NCBI GenBank assembly: GCA_959022495.1
Contig: CAUEYX010000052.1
Span: 1 to 18,649 of the forward strand
Length of the DNA: 18,649 bases
Reading direction: 5' to 3'
From: an uncultured Lachnospiraceae bacterium
Lineage (GTDB): Bacteria; Bacillota; Clostridia; Lachnospirales; Lachnospiraceae
Shown: positions 14,901 through 18,649 of the stretch, piece by piece
Layout of the letters: each line of letters begins with the position of its first letter
Position numbering within the stretch: position 1 is the stretch's first letter
Notes under the pieces: model-generated
Databases searched by the model: none
Told to the model about the DNA's origin: nothing
The model's input: the letters and a program-made list of their open reading frames with translations, nothing else
Made by a program: the position numbers and the translations under genes

Positions 14901-17900
14901 ACCTGCCCAGTTCTGATCCTCTTTCAAAGTCACGCTGAACTCAAGGAGGTAATCAGAACCTTCCGCCACATTCTCAACTTCCGGGAATCCATCCAGAGTA
15001 ATTACCGCTTCCGCTCCCGGTTCGATATCCTTCTGTTCTTCTGTAAGGCTGCCCTCCGCGAGAACGCCGTTATCCACAAGGTATCTCCAGGAGATATTAT
15101 ATTTCTGAAGATTGGTCGCAAGGAATTCGTTTACCACCCTCACTTCACCGTTCTTGGCATTGCCGTCATCGTAGAAGGAAACTTCCTGATGTACTTTCTT
15201 CACTTCTGTGAGCTCTGCTGACGGTGTCCGGTCTGCATTTACAAGCCCATTCGCGCAGAAATCATTATCTGTGACTGTCTCGCCCCAGTCACCGCCATAT
15301 CCGAAGTAAATACCTTCCTCATAGTCCGTGCCCTGGCTCTCTGTCTCTTCTGCCGTGAAGTTCATCTCGTAAACGACATTTTCACCGCCGTCATAGCTTC
15401 CGGCTGCGTACGCAGCTTTCACTTCATCCGCGGTCATCGCTTTTTTCAGAACCTGAACGCCATCAATCAGTCCGTTGAAGTTTCTTCCATTATATTCAGG
15501 ATCATCGCCGATACCGATCTGGTAAGACGAGTCATCCAGCGGAACTGCCTTGGAAATGCTGCTCTGCGCGATCTGCTCTCCGTCAAAATAAAGTGTATAT
15601 TTGCCGTCCGCGTAAGTCCCGACGATATAAGCCCATTCACCGATCTTATCCTCCGGGTATGCGGCCGTCAGTGTACCACTGCTCCAGCCATCCACAAAGA
15701 ATTCGATCTTGTTTCCGTTCCTCGAAATCTTTAAGTTATATCCCGAATCGCCTTTGGAAAGAATTGCCTGATCCGCTCCATTCATACCGTCCAGTTTCAC
15801 CCATGCCGCCAGCGTAATCTCGCTGCTGTTCGCATTGAGAGAGTCGCTCGCCGGAATAAATACGCGGCCGTCCAGGGCCTGATCTCCTTCATTTCTGCCG
15901 TCTGTAAAGCTTCCTCTCACTTCACTCAGGCTTCCATCCGGATTCTTTACATAATATGCTGTTGAATTGCGGACCGGAGTTGCAATCGACTGGTCGATCC
16001 AATCCCAGATAAATCCGCCCTGGGCATTGTCATATGTACGGAACACATCCCAGTATTCCTTAAAGTTGCCCAGCCCGTTCCCCATTGCATGAGCATACTC
16101 TGACTGGATATACGGCGCTTTGTTCGCTGTGTTCGCCACATGGCTCTCCACGCTTGATACGCTCCAGTACTGGGATGAGTAGATATCTACCATTGAATTT
16201 TCCCGGTCACCCTTTGTATAGCGGTTGTCGCGTTCATACTTACGCAGTCTCGAGGGATCTCGCTCCAGAATCCACTGTGTGTCAACAAACATGCAGTAAT
16301 TCTCATTCATCGTATATGTCGCATAAGTAGCCTCATTTCCCAGAGACCAGATAATCACGCTGGCATGGTTCTTATCCCGTTCTACCAGATTCATCGTACG
16401 GTCCAGGGTAGAATTGGTCCATGCCGGCTCAGCGGAAGGAATTCCCGCCTCTGTTGCCCCTCGGTGGGACTCCAGGTTCGCCTCGTCACAGATATACAGT
16501 CCAAGTTCATCCGCCACTGCATATGTATACGGATTATTCGGATAATGTGACGTACGGATGGCGTTGACATTGTAAGCCTTCATCATTTTCAGGTCAGTTA
16601 CAATGTCTTCCCTGGTGATCGCGCGCCCGTCATAAAGATCAATCTCCTGGCGGTTCGCGCCGCGGATCATCAATTTCTTTCCGTTGATCTGCGCCTGCTC
16701 CTGTCCCGCCTCATTGATATCTACCTTGCCGATCTCCCGGAAACCAATGCGCTGGCATGTGGTCTCTACAACTTTTCCATTCGGGTCCTTCAGCTGAATC
16801 AGCAGACGGTACAGGTTCGGATCATCCGCAAACCAGAGTTTCGGGGCTTTCACTTCTTTTGAACCGGAGCTCGTCTGCCCTTTGTCGTCCGCCCTCTCCT
16901 CTACTGTAGCTTTTCCTGCTTCTACATCCACCGTAAAGCTCAGCGGCGCGTCCCAGATGGCTGTATCATCATCCTGGCCGTAGAGCTGCGCCTCTACTGT
17001 GTACTCTCCTGACACTTCCGCATCCAGGCTTCTTACGCTCGCCTCAAGATTAAGCACAGCGTCCGTATAAGTCTCGTCAAGGTCCGTAGTCACAAAGAAA
17101 TCTCTTAATTCCACATCATTTTTCGAATACAGATATACATCGCGGAATATGCCGCTTAAACGGATAAAATCCTGGTTCTCCAGATAACTTCCGGTAGACC
17201 AGCGGTACACTTCCACCGCGATCGTATTTTCGCCTTCTTTCAGATAATCTGTAATATTGAACTCATCTACTGTGTAGCTGTCCTCCCCATAACCTACTCT
17301 CTGTCCGTTGATATAGAGATAGAAAGCAGACTCTACACCCTGGAAGGAGACGAATACCTGACGGCCGTCCCAGTCCTCCGGCACAGTAAAAGTCCTTTTG
17401 TACTGTCCTACACTGTTATTCACAGTCGGCGCCACAGGTTTATTTGTCCCGTTTGTGTGATAATTGACTGTCTCATAATTTGCCCACGGATAAATCTGAT
17501 TCACATAGAGAGGCTTCTCATACTTGAAATCGCCATTCTCATCCTTCTGGGCCTGAATGCTTGATGGAACTTTAATCGTATCCCAGGTGCTGGTATTCCA
17601 GTTTTCCACATACTCAGCAGCCGCCTGTCCAAATACCTGCTTCTCTCTGTCAGCCGGTTTCTGGGCAAACTTAAACGACCAGTCTCCGTTCAGCGTCTGA
17701 TAGTAGGGTGAACTTGTCTCATCAACATCGTCAAAAACCGTTTTCTCAGCCGCCAATGCCTGTCCCGCGTCTTTGTACGGGGTAAATGTCGCGCGCGCGG
17801 GCTCACGGTTGAGCTCTACTGTCTCGATCTGGTCATACCATTCTTCTCCATTGAACCGGTTATCAGCCGCATAAGCGATAACCCCATCCGCGATAGAAAA

Positions 17901-17960
17901 TATTGGCGAGCAGATCAAAGTCCCCGCGAGTGCGATCGCCGTCACTCTTTTTCTGTTCAT
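11961..17960 (-). CDS. Secreted, wall-anchored multidomain GH2 beta-galactosidase (LamG, NPCBM, FIVAR, VKTGD anchor)
   Basis: A 1999-aa surface enzyme that should hydrolyse terminal beta-galactosides. It has a signal peptide 1-32 (AYA near 29-31), a GH2 jelly roll at about 85-280, an Ig-like domain at 283-412 and a TIM barrel at 414-900, with acid/base Glu543 in SLGNEA and nucleophile Glu621 in QSEYAHAMGN. The LacZ hallmarks GGFIWDWIDQ (648-657) and YGGDWGE (888-894) are separated by a LamG-like domain (about 668-875). DUF4981 and the Bgal small-chain domain follow (RPQEHGNRTDVRW at 1240-1252). Next come a cadherin-like sandwich (about 1371-1452), NPCBM (1455-1592), five FIVAR repeats (1601-1920), a Pro/Gly linker, the sorting motif VKTGD (1968-1972), a hydrophobic helix and RRKRS. 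The ribosome site is GGAAGGG 8 nt before the ATG. It is monocistronic with a strong terminator. Host glycans, milk or plant oligosaccharides are possible substrates. Confidence 0.95.
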   Translation of the reverse strand: MNRKRVTAIALAGTLICSPIFSIADGVIAYAADNRFNGEEWYDQIETVELNREPARATFTPYKDAGQALAAEKTVFDDVDETSSPYYQTLNGDWSFKFAQKPADREKQVFGQAAAEYVENWNTSTWDTIKVPSSIQAQKDENGDFKYEKPLYVNQIYPWANYETVNYHTNGTNKPVAPTVNNSVGQYKRTFTVPEDWDGRQVFVSFQGVESAFYLYINGQRVGYGEDSYTVDEFNITDYLKEGENTIAVEVYRWSTGSYLENQDFIRLSGIFRDVYLYSKNDVELRDFFVTTDLDETYTDAVLNLEASVRSLDAEVSGEYTVEAQLYGQDDDTAIWDAPLSFTVDVEAGKATVEERADDKGQTSSGSKEVKAPKLWFADDPNLYRLLIQLKDPNGKVVETTCQRIGFREIGKVDINEAGQEQAQINGKKLMIRGANRQEIDLYDGRAITREDIVTDLKMMKAYNVNAIRTSHYPNNPYTYAVADELGLYICDEANLESHRGATEAGIPSAEPAWTNSTLDRTMNLVERDKNHASVIIWSLGNEATYATYTMNENYCMFVDTQWILERDPSRLRKYERDNRYTKGDRENSMVDIYSSQYWSVSSVESHVANTANKAPYIQSEYAHAMGNGLGNFKEYWDVFRTYDNAQGGFIWDWIDQSIATPVRNSTAYYVKNPDGSLSEVRGSFTDGRNEGDQALDGRVFIPASDSLNANSSEITLAAWVKLDGMNGADQAILSKGDSGYNLKISRNGNKIEFFVDGWSSGTLTAAYPEDKIGEWAYIVGTYADGKYTLYFDGEQIAQSSISKAVPLDDSSYQIGIGDDPEYNGRNFNGLIDGVQVLKKAMTADEVKAAYAAGSYDGGENVVYEMNFTAEETESQGTDYEEGIYFGYGGDWGETVTDNDFCANGLVNADRTPSAELTEVKKVHQEVSFYDDGNAKNGEVRVVNEFLATNLQKYNISWRYLVDNGVLAEGSLTEEQKDIEPGAEAVITLDGFPEVENVAEGSDYLLEFSVTLKEDQNWAGEYSGHAGDEIAYEQFELSYDPTTARPAIDVGEDASITAEETDAAYTVNGTDGGDTFSVTFDKSTGYITSYTVNGETLLTEGPKPNYYRARISNDPNFTEGMKNAADNFTVEEFKVDAKEKAATVHAAGTIAGLDSPQSIDYTIYANGDIVVTNQFTPANNTAVGDIARIGMKMTVPEKYQDVTYYGRGPEENYIDRNTGSLIGVYHSTVDNLSEAAKYVRPQEHGNRTDVRWTALTDGETGTGIMIAAADTMEMSALHYDAEEIYRVYNSLGHPYQVNETEDTILTVDYAQRGLGNASCGPGPLSEYILNKGQTYTHTFRITPITEESADTAAFVSARMENSKQNPDSTMPISDIKIGGVSLAGFEPTQTEYIYQLLDREGLVIPEVTAVAMDEQTKVEVTQAGPENEYTASVTAASVYGIEKTYTIKFEIKDAIYVSDMDWLVDKSGYSANMRDLCTCGLALGVWVDGVRTPFDKGVGSHAPSEVTFNVEGMNATKFTAVAGIGMEQSGNSNINFIVKVDGKEVWRQNAVMFRTSLPVEVDITGAKTVSLMTETNGADSNDHAVWADAKIFNDAEAVNTAALQAELDTYAELQPNAEDYASDSWDVYAAAVEAGRDKINSSDQAAIDAAAEAIKDAREALVSLTELKAAYKKYNAYEPSVYTEESYKAMEKALADAEKVLSDPAASKDDVTAAVEALTAAEDELVTVTDACRGELWALVQAADDKNQEDYSAASWADYAAYTEEARTLVNDPNASAEKMQDMIDELTAAEKALVDITELKAAVAEYADKDQVNYTTDSWKPVEDARVLMQKAQDPSQKVTEDEIDEVLKGLDKVKLVEVSELKQLVAEADKAEKEDYEEAAWKTLQELLKSIKEETLVSGTEDDVQSAVQDLKAALADVKDDEPEDPDKPDPLPPEEIPGGNTGNTGSGNAGGNSGGGSGSDADKAVKTGDASNVMPYMAGMILAGVAASVIVRRKRS

Positions 17961-17995
17961 AAGCCTTTCCCTTCCTTTTATGCTTTTTCCACGAT

Positions 17996-18037
17996 ATTAT
18001 ACAATATTTTCCATATTATTTCTACAATATTATTGTA
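17996..18037 (-). promoter_or_regulatory. Candidate promoter and operator of the beta-galactosidase gene
   Basis: On the minus strand a perfect -10 TATAAT (17996-18001) has no recognisable -35 at the usual distance. Instead, a perfect 15-bp palindrome TACAATA T TATTGTA (18023-18037) begins inside the -35 window. A poor -35 with an adjacent palindrome suggests an activator-dependent or repressed, probably sugar-responsive, promoter. The region is very A/T rich, so chance palindromes are possible. Confidence 0.5.
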
Positions 18038-18131
18038 TCTTTCTTGTTTCACTGCATAATTTTAGTTATTTTTTATATTCTTGCCCGTTCTTTGCAGTTG
18101 ATTTTATTTTCACCGTCTCCTGCCAGCAGCT

Positions 18132-18575
18132 TCACCCTTTCATGTCCGCCCCGCAGCATTCCTCTGCCAATGCCTGTTTCATTGTTTCTGCAAACTCTCT
18201 CATCTCTTTGTCAATAAGCACCGGTCTTCCATTCTTTTTCAGAAAGCAGTGGGTAGTTGTGCCATAGGCGCTTAGAGTGCCGCCTTCTGACAGATTATAA
18301 ATATCATACCTGAGCGTAAACTTCACCCTTCCGGCATCCTGAAGGCACACCACAATCTTGACCTCATCGTCAAATTTCACACTCTTCTTATACTCGCACT
18401 CCACATGAAGGACCGGGCTGATAAATCCCATCTCCTCAAAACGGCGGTAGGGATAGCCGATCTGGTTCAGCATGTCCACCCGCGCTTCCTCCATCCAGCG
18501 GATATAATTAGAATGGTGGATTATTCCCATCTGGTCAGTTTCATAATACTTGGCTGTTTTAGTGTAAGATCTCAT
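18132..18575 (-). CDS. Acyl-CoA thioesterase, hot-dog fold (YbgC/4HBT family)
   Basis: A 147-aa cytosolic hot-dog thioesterase that hydrolyses acyl-CoA or acyl-carrier thioesters. The N-terminal block YYETDQMGIIHHSNYIRWME (10-29) carries the catalytic aspartate (Asp14, in the position of Asp17 of 4-hydroxybenzoyl-CoA thioesterase) and the following GIxxxSNY pattern. The central strands VKFDDEVKIVV and KFTLRYDIYN and the terminal THCFLKKNGRPVLI complete the fold. The ATG at 18575 is favoured because AGGAGG (18584-18589) lies 8 nt upstream; a GTG at 18584 would overlap that site. The substrate is not defined. No promoter is recognisable before the window edge, and no terminator is visible in the 171-bp gap to the beta-galactosidase gene. 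Confidence 0.92.
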   Translation of the reverse strand: MRSYTKTAKYYETDQMGIIHHSNYIRWMEEARVDMLNQIGYPYRRFEEMGFISPVLHVECEYKKSVKFDDEVKIVVCLQDAGRVKFTLRYDIYNLSEGGTLSAYGTTTHCFLKKNGRPVLIDKEMREFAETMKQALAEECCGADMKG

Positions 18576-18623
18576 AATTCGCACCTCCTGGCTGTAATTG
18601 TCTGATTATTCTCCCAAAAGGGG

Positions 18624-18649
18624 CCTGACCCCTCCCGGGAGGGGTCAGG
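18624..18649. repeat. Perfect 26-bp GC-rich palindrome at the window edge
   Basis: CCTGACCCCTCCC (18624-18636) is followed at once by its exact reverse complement GGGAGGGGTCAGG (18637-18649). The left flank AAAAGGGG (18616-18623) suggests that the palindrome continues outside the window as CCCCTTTT. That would make it a bidirectional terminator, or a copy of a dispersed repeat at which assembly stopped. Confidence 0.8.

Overview
The window looks like a complete or nearly complete contig from a low-to-mid GC Gram-positive anaerobe, most likely a gut Lachnospiraceae-type Clostridium. The taxonomic call is inference. It rests on the 16S 5' end, strong AGGAGG ribosome sites, sigma-A promoters with 17-bp spacers, a VKTGD-type wall anchor on a multidomain GH2 enzyme, and a SipW-type signal peptidase. 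Both ends look like assembly break points: the left end lies 58 nt inside a 16S rRNA gene, and the right end stops at the edge of a perfect GC-rich palindrome.

Layout, left to right. (1) Positions 1-600: the 5' end of a leftward 16S gene, its roughly 440-nt structured leader, and two tandem rRNA promoters that look like a duplicated cassette. (2) 617-2501: a leftward pair with a SipW-type signal peptidase carrying a long membrane-spanning N-terminal extension, and upstream of it a secreted beta-sandwich (TasA/CalY-like) cargo protein that seems to have lost its 5' end. A strong hairpin separates them. (3) 2725-2997: a small rightward GNAT acetyltransferase. (4) 3043-6663: a single large leftward gene encoding a SIR2 / STAND-NTPase / TPR protein with its own promoter. 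This architecture belongs to NLR-like antiphage sensors and is the most interesting item here. (5) 6761-7300: a histidine phosphatase, divergent from the next block. (6) 7482-9904: a rightward TetR regulator, ABC ATPase and ABC-2 permease operon. (7) 9919-11807: a leftward GntR (YtrA-like) regulator, ABC ATPase and ABC-2 permease operon, convergent with block 6 across a 14-bp gap and preceded by a promoter bracketed by a perfect 15-bp inverted repeat. (8) 11961-17960: a 1999-aa secreted, wall-anchored GH2 beta-galactosidase with a LamG domain inserted in the catalytic barrel, an NPCBM module, five FIVAR repeats and a VKTGD sorting signal. (9) 18132-18575: a hot-dog fold acyl-CoA thioesterase.

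How the parts work together: most blocks are independent transcription units. The two ABC systems are each controlled by a local regulator (TetR or GntR) and probably export toxic compounds or sense envelope stress. The GH2 enzyme would process beta-galactosides at the cell surface. The SIR2-STAND-TPR gene appears self-contained, with a predicted NADase effector, an NTP-driven switch and a repeat sensor in one chain. No second defence gene is visible next to it.
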